A stretch of 64,000 nt of DNA from Salinivibrio sp. ES.052 (GTDB lineage: Bacteria; Pseudomonadota; Gammaproteobacteria; Enterobacterales; Vibrionaceae). The notes below the pieces were generated by a model. The model was not told the DNA's origin. It ran no database searches and worked only from the letters and a program-made list of their open reading frames with translations. The translations under genes were made by a program, and so were the position numbers. The stretch is from NCBI RefSeq assembly GCF_900141775.1, contig NZ_FSRI01000002.1, positions 584,001-648,000 on the forward strand, read 5' to 3'. Positions within the stretch are counted from its first letter, which is position 1. Every line of letters begins with the position of its first letter. Shown here one piece after another: positions 38,554-46,835 of this stretch.

Positions 38554-41500
38554 GTCGTTGGTTAGTCAGGCTAACGTTTATTGTACTCATGCTCACTTTT
38601 GTCCTGGTGGGCTTGGTGTCAGTCACGTTATTTACCCCAATGGGTTTACAAGTGGGTGTTTGGGGGGCGCAAAAAGCGCTGCCTGCGCTAACACTGGAAG
38701 ACGCTGAGGGCGGTTTATTAACGGGATTTGAGTTACATGGCCTCCGTTACCAAGATGCGCAAGTTGAACTACAAGCAAAATACCTAGCACTTTCTATTGA
38801 TGGTAAGTGCCTACTTACCCCAGAGATCTGTGTTGATAAGCTGGCCGCTGAAGGGGTAACGCTGGATCTGAATATTCCGCCAAGCGGTGACGCTCCCCCC
38901 GCGGAACCGTCCACGTCTATGATCCAAGCGCCGTTACCGATCCATGTTAATACGTTTGCTCTCAATGACGTGGCGATGAAAGTTGCGGGGCAGGTGATTG
39001 ACTGGCAGCAACTCCAAGGTGGGGTGCATTTTGAGGGAGATACCTTGACGTTATCGCCCACTGAGTGGCAGAAGTTGGTGGTCACGCTCCCCTCGGAAGG
39101 CACTGAGCAAGCAAAGACCGAGCACGCGGTTGGTAAACCCGATGGCGAAGTATCGAGTCCCCCCTTTGATTATCCGGGGCTAAGTTTACCGACCCTCCAC
39201 GTGCCGCTGAATATTGACGTTAAGCAACTCAGGCTGCGAGATACCCGTATTGACGCCGGCACGGTGCAAACCTTCTCCTCGCTGGTTCTGTCTGGAGGGG
39301 TCAAAGGCAGTGCGGTGACGATTGATGATTTCTCGCTGGCCGCGCCGCAGGGGACAGTTAGGGTTTCTGGCGATATCTTGCTAAAAGGTAACTATCCACT
39401 GACATTGCAGTCCCAGTTGACTACAAACTTGGCGCCGCTCCAAGGACAAGCCTTGTCCCTGTCTGCCTCAGGAAGCTTGGCTGTATTGGAAGTAAGCGCT
39501 AAGGCAAGCGGCCCAGTGAATGCTCAGCTTAACAGCGAGGCCAATCTGCTGGCTGCGGACTTACCCTTTGTCTTGCAACTGAATAGTGACCAGATCACTT
39601 GGCCTCTGACGGGGGACGAGATCGTAGCGTTGCACGGATTACAATTCAGTGCGGATGGCGATTTTTCCGACTATCAGCTTAGGTTACAAACCGAGGTCGA
39701 CGGCCCCGAGGTGCCGAAAACACAGCTGAATCTTGCCGGCCAAGGCAGCCTGACGGCGCTGACCCTCTCGCAGCTGGAGGCCAACACGCTCGGAGGCAAG
39801 GTGGCTGGCCGTGCTAGCGTGGATTGGTCCAGCGTGCCATTTTGGCAAGCTGAGTTAGGCTTTGCCAACATTCAACCTCAGCAGCAATGGCCAGAGGTGA
39901 CGGGGAATTTAACCGGTGCAATCAGCCACCGTGGCCGCTTAACCGCCCAAGGCGGCTGGGATGTCTCGGTGCCCACGTTGGTGGTGCATGGCGAGTTGCA
40001 AAAACTGCCGCTAGCGGTCGCGGGCGCGCTCAATGCGCACGATCGTGATGGCGATGGCCAGCCGAGCGTGTCGACGCCGGGACTGACGCTGTCGCATGGT
40101 CCCAATCACGTCACGGCACAAGGGCAAGTGCGTGATGAGTGGCAAATGGGACTGTCGGTCGATATTGCTGACTTATCGCAATCCTTGCCCATGTTCACTG
40201 GTGTGATCCGCGGGGATGCACGATTGAGTGGGCCGTTTGCGCAGCCAACCGCAAAGTTGGCACTCCATGCTAAGCAGCTGCGTTGGCAAGATGTGCGCAT
40301 TAATCAGCTGACGGTAGACGGTGATCTGGCCGTAAAAGACCGCTTGGGTGGTGATTTGACGGTGTCGGTATTGGGCGGGCGCTATCAAACCGCGCGTTTA
40401 GATAACCTCGATTTAACCGTGCGCGGTGATGAAGCCGCACATCAGCTGGATTTGCGCTGGCAAGGGGCACCGGCTTCTGGCGCGCTGCGCATTGAAGGTG
40501 CATTGGCGCGAGACACAGGCTGGCAAGGAAAATTACTCGATACATCGGTGAACGTGGAAGAACTTGGCGACATTGTGCAGCAAAGTGCGGCATCCATTGC
40601 GTTTAGTTTCGCCAATATGCAAACCGAGGTTGGCGAGCATTGTTGGCAGTGGCAAGCGACTCAAGTTTGTCTTCCTCGTCCTGCGCGTTTAGGAGAGCAA
40701 GGTGAGGCAACCGTGAATATTACCGGGTTTGATACTCGCCAAATTGCCGCTTTCTTTCCGCCTGATTGGCAGCTCGACACGCAGGCAAATGCCGCGGTAA
40801 GTGCGCATTGGCAGCCAGAGTCAGCCCCAACGGTGAAAGCCTCTATCGATGTGAGTGAGGGAAAGATACAACAGCAAAAAGAGACACCTTTAGTGCTGGG
40901 GTGGCAACACGCAAACCTTGATGCGCGTTGGCAGAATAATCAACTACAAGGGGCGCTTGCGTTAACGTTGGAGGACGGAGGAACGGTTGCCTCCGCATTT
41001 ACCCTTACGGATTTACTGACTTCCACGCGCACCGTGACCGGTGATCTCACCATCAATGCTGTACAGCTAGCCAAATTAGAGCCCTTATTAGGCAATGATA
41101 AGCAAGCTGATATTAATGGTGAGGTAAATGCCAATTTACGGATTGAAGGTCCCCTCACTTTACCGCAAGTACACGGTGGGGTCAGCGTCAGTGCGTTACG
41201 TGTGAAAGGTTTATCGTCACCGGTTGACGTAGACGACGGTCAACTCGCATTAACCCTTGATGGACAACAAGGGCAAATCAACGGGGAACTGGTGACGCCC
41301 GATGGAACCTTGGTGCTGAAGGGGAGTGGCCAGTGGCCCCGTGTCGATGATTGGCAGTTTGGTTTGAATGTCTCAGGTGACACATTGCGCGTTAATGTCC
41401 CGCCGATGGTGCGCCTCGATGTCGCGCCAGATCTCACCGTCTCAGCCACTCCTAATGATGTTGTGATTAGAGGCGATATTCGTGTGCCCTGGGGGCAGAT

Positions 41501-42317
41501 CGAGGTGGAGAATTTACCGGAGTCGGCCATCACTGTGTCGGATGATACGGTGATCCTCAATCAAAACTATGAGCCTGAAGATGCAGAACAAAAAGATGCG
41601 GTTCCCTTTAATTTGGTCACGGATGTGCGCTTAGTGCTTGGTGATGAAGTTCGGCTGGCGGCGTTTGGTTTGAAGTCGCGCTTGGCAGGTGAACTTAACA
41701 TTAAGAACAACCGCAAAGGCGCCTTGATTGTCGGCAACGTGAGCTTGTTGGAAGGGACCTACCGATCATTTGGGCAAGATTTGATTATCCGTAAAGGGGA
41801 GATCTTATTTAATGGCCCTGCTGATCAGCCGTATTTGCAAGTCGAGGCCATTCGCAATCCAGCCAGAATGGAAGGCGATGTGATTGCGGGTATTCGGTTA
41901 AGTGGCCCAGCAGACGATCCCGTCGCCGATATCTTCATGGATCCTGCTGGCTCTCAAGCCAATGCCTTGTCTTACTTATTGCGTGGCCGAGCTTTAGATG
42001 CGGGCGCGGGGGATGCCAATATGACGTCGATGCTTATTGGCATCGGTTTAGCGCAAAGCGGCAAACTCGTCGGAGAGATTGGTCAGGCGTTTGGTGTGGA
42101 CGATCTGACGGTTGATACTGCCGGCGCCGGTGATGAGCAAAAGGTCGAAGTATCCGGTTATATTTTACCGGATCTAGAAGTGAAATACGGCGTGGGAATT
42201 TTTGACGCGATTGGCGTGTTTACCGTGCGTTACCGATTAATGAAAGATCTGTATGTAGAAGCGGTATCAGGGGTGGATCAAGCGGTCGATCTGCTGTATC
42301 AATTTGAGATTAAATAG
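38550..42317 (+). CDS. tamB: TamB, AsmA-like translocation and assembly module protein
   Basis: A 1255-residue protein (family about 1260). It is anchored by one N-terminal membrane segment (about 5-30) and spans the periplasm as a long beta-taco fold that can conduct lipids to TamA. The C-terminal DUF490 domain (about 890-1255) includes IRVPWGQIEVENLPESAI, LLEGTYRSFGQDLIIRKGEI and SYLLRGRALDAGAGDANMTS. The long middle part is low in conserved motifs, as usual. ATGA overlap with tamA couples translation. A terminator follows at 42324. Confidence 0.95.
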   Translation: MSRWLVRLTFIVLMLTFVLVGLVSVTLFTPMGLQVGVWGAQKALPALTLEDAEGGLLTGFELHGLRYQDAQVELQAKYLALSIDGKCLLTPEICVDKLAAEGVTLDLNIPPSGDAPPAEPSTSMIQAPLPIHVNTFALNDVAMKVAGQVIDWQQLQGGVHFEGDTLTLSPTEWQKLVVTLPSEGTEQAKTEHAVGKPDGEVSSPPFDYPGLSLPTLHVPLNIDVKQLRLRDTRIDAGTVQTFSSLVLSGGVKGSAVTIDDFSLAAPQGTVRVSGDILLKGNYPLTLQSQLTTNLAPLQGQALSLSASGSLAVLEVSAKASGPVNAQLNSEANLLAADLPFVLQLNSDQITWPLTGDEIVALHGLQFSADGDFSDYQLRLQTEVDGPEVPKTQLNLAGQGSLTALTLSQLEANTLGGKVAGRASVDWSSVPFWQAELGFANIQPQQQWPEVTGNLTGAISHRGRLTAQGGWDVSVPTLVVHGELQKLPLAVAGALNAHDRDGDGQPSVSTPGLTLSHGPNHVTAQGQVRDEWQMGLSVDIADLSQSLPMFTGVIRGDARLSGPFAQPTAKLALHAKQLRWQDVRINQLTVDGDLAVKDRLGGDLTVSVLGGRYQTARLDNLDLTVRGDEAAHQLDLRWQGAPASGALRIEGALARDTGWQGKLLDTSVNVEELGDIVQQSAASIAFSFANMQTEVGEHCWQWQATQVCLPRPARLGEQGEATVNITGFDTRQIAAFFPPDWQLDTQANAAVSAHWQPESAPTVKASIDVSEGKIQQQKETPLVLGWQHANLDARWQNNQLQGALALTLEDGGTVASAFTLTDLLTSTRTVTGDLTINAVQLAKLEPLLGNDKQADINGEVNANLRIEGPLTLPQVHGGVSVSALRVKGLSSPVDVDDGQLALTLDGQQGQINGELVTPDGTLVLKGSGQWPRVDDWQFGLNVSGDTLRVNVPPMVRLDVAPDLTVSATPNDVVIRGDIRVPWGQIEVENLPESAITVSDDTVILNQNYEPEDAEQKDAVPFNLVTDVRLVLGDEVRLAAFGLKSRLAGELNIKNNRKGALIVGNVSLLEGTYRSFGQDLIIRKGEILFNGPADQPYLQVEAIRNPARMEGDVIAGIRLSGPADDPVADIFMDPAGSQANALSYLLRGRALDAGAGDANMTSMLIGIGLAQSGKLVGEIGQAFGVDDLTVDTAGAGDEQKVEVSGYILPDLEVKYGVGIFDAIGVFTVRYRLMKDLYVEAVSGVDQAVDLLYQFEIK

Positions 42318-42323
42318 ATAGCA

Positions 42324-42349
42324 AAAGGCCCGCCAAATAGCGGGCCTTT
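42324..42349. terminator. Terminator between tamB and ppa
   Basis: AAAGGCCCGC and GCGGGCCTTT form a perfect 10-bp stem with a 6-base loop. The U-rich end is short on both strands, but the position between two convergent genes suggests it serves both. Confidence 0.75.
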
Positions 42350-42370
42350 ATCTTCATTGATGAAACAGCA

Positions 42371-42898
42371 TTACTTCTTTGCGCGTTCAAATGAAGACAA
42401 GATTTCGTCTTTTGCCGCTTGGGCATCTTCCCAGCCATCGACTTTGACCCATTTGCCCGCTTCAAGCTCTTTGTAACGCTCGAAGAAATGAGTGATTTGT
42501 GCTTTCAGTAGCTTAGGCAAGTCGCTCACGTCTTTCACGTGATCATACTCTTTAGTCAGCTTGCTATGGGGAACCGCGACAACCTTGGCATCTTCACCCG
42601 ATTCGTCGGTCATTTTTAGCACACCCACTGGGCGGCAGCGGATCACAGAGCCAGGAACGAGAGGGAATGGTGTTGGAACCAGCACGTCTACCGGGTCACC
42701 GTCGAGTGATAAGGTGTGGTTTACATAGCCATAGTTACATGGGTAGAACATCGGAGTAGACATAAAGCGATCAACGAATAACGCGCCGCTATCTTTGTCC
42801 ACTTCGTATTTGATTGGGTCAGCGTTCGCTGGGATCTCAATCACCACATAAATATCTTCAGGCAGCTCTTTGCCCGCAGGGACCTGGTTCAGGCTCAT
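42371..42898 (-). CDS. ppa: Inorganic pyrophosphatase, family I
   Basis: Hydrolyses pyrophosphate to drive biosynthetic reactions, in the cytoplasm. The 175 residues match family I enzymes: [20 protein letters not shown], the metal-binding loop [17 protein letters not shown] (about 63-80), [20 protein letters not shown] and the [15 protein letters not shown] stretch. GGAC lies before the start. It is downstream of fbp on the same strand but separated by a very strong terminator. Confidence 0.97.
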   Translation of the reverse strand: MSLNQVPAGKELPEDIYVVIEIPANADPIKYEVDKDSGALFVDRFMSTPMFYPCNYGYVNHTLSLDGDPVDVLVPTPFPLVPGSVIRCRPVGVLKMTDESGEDAKVVAVPHSKLTKEYDHVKDVSDLPKLLKAQITHFFERYKELEAGKWVKVDGWEDAQAAKDEILSSFERAKK

Positions 42899-42953
42899 GG
42901 GATGTCCTTTTGTTTAATAAAAAAGTGTGTGCCAATTATAACCACCGAGCGTG

Positions 42954-42994
42954 AAAATAACAGAGGCGACCATGCGGGTCGCCTCTGTTATTTT
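42954..42994 (-). terminator. Strong terminator after fbp on the minus strand
   Basis: An 18-bp perfect inverted repeat (42954-42971 with 42977-42994) has a 5-base loop; the outer part of the stem is AAAATAAC / GTTATTTT. It lies between fbp and ppa. Confidence 0.88.
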
Positions 42995-43033
42995 CATACG
43001 GCAGGAATATTGTCGATTGACAGGGTCGATGTC

Positions 43034-44056
43034 TTAGCCGTCATCGTGATCCGAATAAATCTCTAAGAATTGATCGACTTTATCTACCATATTGCTTGAG
43101 CCAACAAAGAAAGGCACGCGTTGGTGAAGCTCAGTCGGATCAATATCCAAAATACGCTGAGCGCCGTCGGTTGCTTTGCCTCCCGCTTGTTCGATGATAA
43201 AGGCCATCGGGTTGCATTCGTAAAGCAAACGCAGTTTGCCATTGGGGTAGGCTAAGGTGCTGGGGTATAGATAAATGCCGCCTTTCAGCAAATTGCGATG
43301 AAAGTCGGCGACTAAGGAGCCAATGTAGCGTGACGTATAAGGACGTTTCTCTTGAGGGACGTTTTCTTGACAGTATTTAATGTATTTTTTGACGCCCTGT
43401 GGGAATTTGATGTAGTTCCCTTCGTTAATGGAATAAATGTTGCCGTCTTTAGGAATGGTCATATTCTCATGGGACAGGCAAAACAGCCCTAGAGATGGGT
43501 CGTAGGTAAAACCGTGTACGCCATCACCGGTGGTGTAAACCAACATGGTGGATGAACCGTAAATGATATAGCCCGCAGCAACCTGTCGATGGCCTGGCTG
43601 AAGAAAGTCTTCCTCGGTGGGAGGGGTACCAACGGGTGACACACGGTGATAGATAGAGAAGATGGTGCCAACCGATACATTGACATCAATGTTAGACGAG
43701 CCGTCGAGGGGATCGATAAGCACCACGTATTTGGCATTGCGATTGAGTTGTTTATTGAAAATGACGGCATCATCTTCTTCTTCGCTAGCAACACCACAGA
43801 CTTGGTCTCGGGCTTCCATCGCAGCTTTAAATTTTTCGTTGGCGTAAACGTCGAGTTTTTGTTGCTCTTCGCCTTGTGCGTTTTCTGTGCCGATGGCACC
43901 AGCTATGTCAACTAAGCCCGCTTTGTTAATTTCACGGTTGACAATTTTGGCGGCGAGACGAATAGACGCAAGAAGAGAAGATAAATCGCCGCTGGCATGC
44001 GGGAACGCGTGTTGCTTCTCAACAATGTACTCGCCGAGGGTCTTAATGTCGGGCAT
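43034..44056 (-). CDS. fbp: Fructose-1,6-bisphosphatase class I
   Basis: Gluconeogenic hydrolysis of fructose-1,6-bisphosphate. The 340 residues include the metal-binding stretches [11 protein letters not shown] and [14 protein letters not shown], and the substrate-binding [20 protein letters not shown] and [20 protein letters not shown]. The ATG at 44056 ([16 protein letters not shown]) has AAGGA six bases before it; the frame's earlier TTG is rejected. It is divergent from mpl. Confidence 0.97.
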   Translation of the reverse strand: MPDIKTLGEYIVEKQHAFPHASGDLSSLLASIRLAAKIVNREINKAGLVDIAGAIGTENAQGEEQQKLDVYANEKFKAAMEARDQVCGVASEEEDDAVIFNKQLNRNAKYVVLIDPLDGSSNIDVNVSVGTIFSIYHRVSPVGTPPTEEDFLQPGHRQVAAGYIIYGSSTMLVYTTGDGVHGFTYDPSLGLFCLSHENMTIPKDGNIYSINEGNYIKFPQGVKKYIKYCQENVPQEKRPYTSRYIGSLVADFHRNLLKGGIYLYPSTLAYPNGKLRLLYECNPMAFIIEQAGGKATDGAQRILDIDPTELHQRVPFFVGSSNMVDKVDQFLEIYSDHDDG

Positions 44057-44312
44057 TCTCAATCCTTAATGGTGATGAACTGTCTTTCTAATGCAATGAG
44101 ATAAATGGGCAGTGAACTGCCTCTTGAAATCGTCGTCATTCTAGCGCTCGTGACTTTTTAATCGTACTGAAGAAATGGATGAGGCAAGGGAAGTGTGATC
44201 GCGACATAAAAACCATGTCAGATGCGCGCAAGCAATAAGACCCAAGCGTTAATCCAAGGCATAATAATCACCCGTGCCGAACGGCTGGGTAATCAATAAC
44301 ACAGTGAAGGCT

Positions 44313-45686
44313 ATGCATATTCATATTCTAGGCATCTGCGGCACCTTTATGGGTGGCGCGGCGATGCTGGCAAAACAATTGGGGCACAAGGTCACGGGGT
44401 CTGATAGCCATGTTTATCCCCCTATGAGCACATTGCTTGAATCGCAGGGTATCGACATCATCGAAGGCTATGATCCCGCACAGTTATCACCAATACCGGA
44501 TCTTGTGGTAATTGGTAATGCGATGAGCCGCGGTAATCCCTGTGTAGAAGCCGTATTGAATCAAGGGCTCCCGTATACATCAGGCCCTCAGTGGTTACAT
44601 GACTGCTTACTCCAAGACCGTTGGGTGTTGGCCGTATCAGGGACGCACGGAAAGACGACCACCGCCAGTATGCTGGCATGGATCCTAGAAGATTGTGGGT
44701 ATGAGCCTGGTTTTTTGATTGGCGGAGTGGCGAGTAACTTCAATGCGTCTGCGCGCTTGGGAGATAGCCCGTTTTTCGTGGTGGAAGCCGATGAATACGA
44801 CAGTGCGTTTTTTGATAAGCGCTCCAAGTTCATTCATTATCAGCCACGCACGCTGGTGGTCAACAATCTTGAGTTCGATCATGCCGATATTTTTGATGAT
44901 CTAGCGGCGATTCAGAAGCAGTTTCATCACGTGGTTCGCACTGTGCCGGGGATCGGGCAAATTATCGCACCGTCAGACGATGCCAATGTGGCGGATACCC
45001 TGGCGATGGGCTGCTGGAGTGAGTGTGTGTATGCTGGGCCAGATGGCCAGTGGCAGAGTGTGAAAAAAGATCCAGCAGGCAGTCATTTTGCGGTGTATTT
45101 AGCCGGCGAGCATGTCGGTGATGTCAACTGGGACTTGGTTGGCGATCACAATGTGCGTAATGCTTTGATGGCCCTTGCGGCGGCGCGTCATGTGGGGGTG
45201 ACACCAGATCTTGCCTGCCAGTCGCTAGCGTCATTTATCAATACCAAGCGCCGGCTTGAGTGGCGCGGTGAGCAAGCCGGTGTCACTGTCTATGATGACT
45301 TTGCCCATCACCCGACCGCGATTCGACTTACCCTAGAGGGCTTGCGTGCCAAGGTGGGCAATGGACGTATTTTGGCGGTGCTAGAGCCGCGCTCTAATAC
45401 GATGAAGCAAGGGGTGCATAAAGACACTTTGGCGGGGTCGCTTGCCAGTGCTGACAGTGTGTTCCTTTATCAACCGGACGGGCTTGATTGGTCACTCGAT
45501 GACGTGGTGAACCATTGTACGCAGCCAGCTCAAATTGATACCGAGATTGACGCGCTTGTGGCCGAACTTTGCTTGCAAGCCGAGCCGGGTGATACCGTGC
45601 TGGTGATGAGCAACGGTGGGTTTGGCGGTATTCATGAGAAGCTGCTGACGGCACTCGCTGACAAGGAGGCGGTTTATGGCGGATAA
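44313..45686 (+). CDS. mpl: UDP-MurNAc:L-alanyl-gamma-D-glutamyl-meso-DAP ligase
   Basis: Recycles murein tripeptide by ligating it directly to UDP-MurNAc. Mur-ligase family: N-terminal Rossmann loop [23 protein letters not shown]-binding [17 protein letters not shown] (about 108-124), the carbamylated-lysine/metal region [18 protein letters not shown], and C-terminal [19 protein letters not shown] with [13 protein letters not shown]. The ATG at 44313 gives 457 residues, equal to E. coli Mpl; 13 upstream codons in frame are not conserved. It overlaps ubiX by 11 bases. Confidence 0.96.
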   Translation: MHIHILGICGTFMGGAAMLAKQLGHKVTGSDSHVYPPMSTLLESQGIDIIEGYDPAQLSPIPDLVVIGNAMSRGNPCVEAVLNQGLPYTSGPQWLHDCLLQDRWVLAVSGTHGKTTTASMLAWILEDCGYEPGFLIGGVASNFNASARLGDSPFFVVEADEYDSAFFDKRSKFIHYQPRTLVVNNLEFDHADIFDDLAAIQKQFHHVVRTVPGIGQIIAPSDDANVADTLAMGCWSECVYAGPDGQWQSVKKDPAGSHFAVYLAGEHVGDVNWDLVGDHNVRNALMALAAARHVGVTPDLACQSLASFINTKRRLEWRGEQAGVTVYDDFAHHPTAIRLTLEGLRAKVGNGRILAVLEPRSNTMKQGVHKDTLAGSLASADSVFLYQPDGLDWSLDDVVNHCTQPAQIDTEIDALVAELCLQAEPGDTVLVMSNGGFGGIHEKLLTALADKEAVYGG

Positions 45687-46302
45687 ACGCATCACACTGG
45701 CGTGGACCGGTGCATCTGGCGCACCGTACGGACTGCGATTGCTTGAGTGCTTGTTGGCGCAAGAGTATCAGGTTTTTTTATTGATCTCGTCGGCGGCAAG
45801 AGTGGTGCTGGCGACTGAACATGGCTTGAAGTTGCCTTCTGGCCCACAGGCGGCGCAGAAAGTGCTGGCTGAGCACCTTCAGTGCCCAACGGAGCAGTTG
45901 ATAGTGTGTGGCAAAGAAGATTGGTTTTCGCCTGTCGCGTCCGGATCCGCAGCGCCAAAACAGATGGTGGTGTGCCCGTGCTCTGCGGGGTCGCTATCGT
46001 CGATTGCGCATGGTTTGTCAGATAACCTCATTGAGAGGGCGGCCGACGTGGTGCTCAAAGAGCGCGGACAGCTGCTCTTGGTGGTGCGCGAGACACCGTT
46101 TTCAACCCTACACCTAGAGAATATGCATAAACTGTCACAGATGGGCGTGACGATTATGCCCGCGGCGCCTGGCTTTTATCATCAGCCCCAGTCGATTGAA
46201 GACTTGGTGGACTTTATGGTGGCGCGCATTTTAGATCATTTAGGGGCCGAGCAAACTCTCGTGCCTCGCTGGGGCTATGACCAACGAGGCCGTGAGGAGT
46301 AA
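45676..46302 (+). CDS. ubiX: Flavin prenyltransferase UbiX
   Basis: Makes the prenylated FMN cofactor used by UbiD in ubiquinone synthesis. The 208 residues show [20 protein letters not shown] (flavin-binding loop), [32 protein letters not shown] (in part), [20 protein letters not shown] and [29 protein letters not shown] precedes the ATG inside mpl, so the two are translationally coupled. ubiD is not in the window. Confidence 0.96.
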   Translation: MADKRITLAWTGASGAPYGLRLLECLLAQEYQVFLLISSAARVVLATEHGLKLPSGPQAAQKVLAEHLQCPTEQLIVCGKEDWFSPVASGSAAPKQMVVCPCSAGSLSSIAHGLSDNLIERAADVVLKERGQLLLVVRETPFSTLHLENMHKLSQMGVTIMPAAPGFYHQPQSIEDLVDFMVARILDHLGAEQTLVPRWGYDQRGREE

Positions 46303-46345
46303 ACGAAGCGGGTTCGGATAAGATCTGAACCTTCTCGCGCTGCGC

Positions 46346-46777
46346 CTAGGGCTTCAGTACCATCACATGCATGCTGGCCCCTTCGATCACTTTGGTCGCC
46401 ACCGAACCCAGCATCATCTTATTGACCCGTGAGCGCTTATGACTTGGCATCACGATCAAATCACATCCCAAACGCTCTGCGGTTTTGATGATGCCTTTAT
46501 ACGGTTTGCCTTCTTCAACTGATACCTGACAAGCAACGGTCTTAGGGACATATTTATCGGCAAAGCCTTGTAAATTACGCTTCATATCACGCTTCATCTT
46601 ATTGGCGGCATCTTCAGGAAAATAGGATGCGACCATTGAATTGTGAATACCCGGCAGTACGGTGAGCAGGTGTAGATTGGCTCCTGACTGGCTGGCGAGC
46701 CATGCGGCGTGGTCCACCGCCTTATCGGCAAAGCTCTCATCATTTAAATCGACTGGAACCAGGATGTGTTTATACAT
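46346..46777 (-). CDS. UspA-family protein, TeaD-like
   Basis: A 143-residue single-domain universal stress protein: MYKHILVPVDLNDESFADKAV at the start, LHLLTVLPGI, DLIVMPSHKRSRVNKMMLGS and VATKVIEGASMHVMVLKP at the end. The ATP loop keeps LGSVAT but has SHKRSR where many UspAs have a glycine-rich turn, so nucleotide binding is uncertain. Position next to a TRAP permease recalls TeaD of Halomonas, a UspA protein that modulates the TeaABC transporter. The ATG at 46777 has AAGGA seven bases before it; the longer frame is rejected. Confidence 0.88.
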   Translation of the reverse strand: MYKHILVPVDLNDESFADKAVDHAAWLASQSGANLHLLTVLPGIHNSMVASYFPEDAANKMKRDMKRNLQGFADKYVPKTVACQVSVEEGKPYKGIIKTAERLGCDLIVMPSHKRSRVNKMMLGSVATKVIEGASMHVMVLKP

Positions 46778-46796
46778 AGCAATATCCTTTGCAATC

Positions 46797-46829
46797 AAAC
46801 AAGAAAGAGCACGCGTTAAACACGTGCCC
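46797..46829 (-). terminator. Probable terminator after the TRAP gene on the minus strand
   Basis: On the minus strand GGGCACGTG and CGCGTGCTC form a 9-bp stem with two G-U pairs and a 5-base loop, followed by TTTCTTGTTTG. Some read-through into the UspA gene is possible. Confidence 0.55.
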
Positions 46830-46835
46830 TTGCGA

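Noticed and set aside
46303-46345. A hairpin (GGTTCGGAT/ATCTGAACC) as a terminator between ubiX and the UspA gene
   Set aside because: The 9-bp stem with one wobble is real, but neither side has a T run, so the call is too weak to list.
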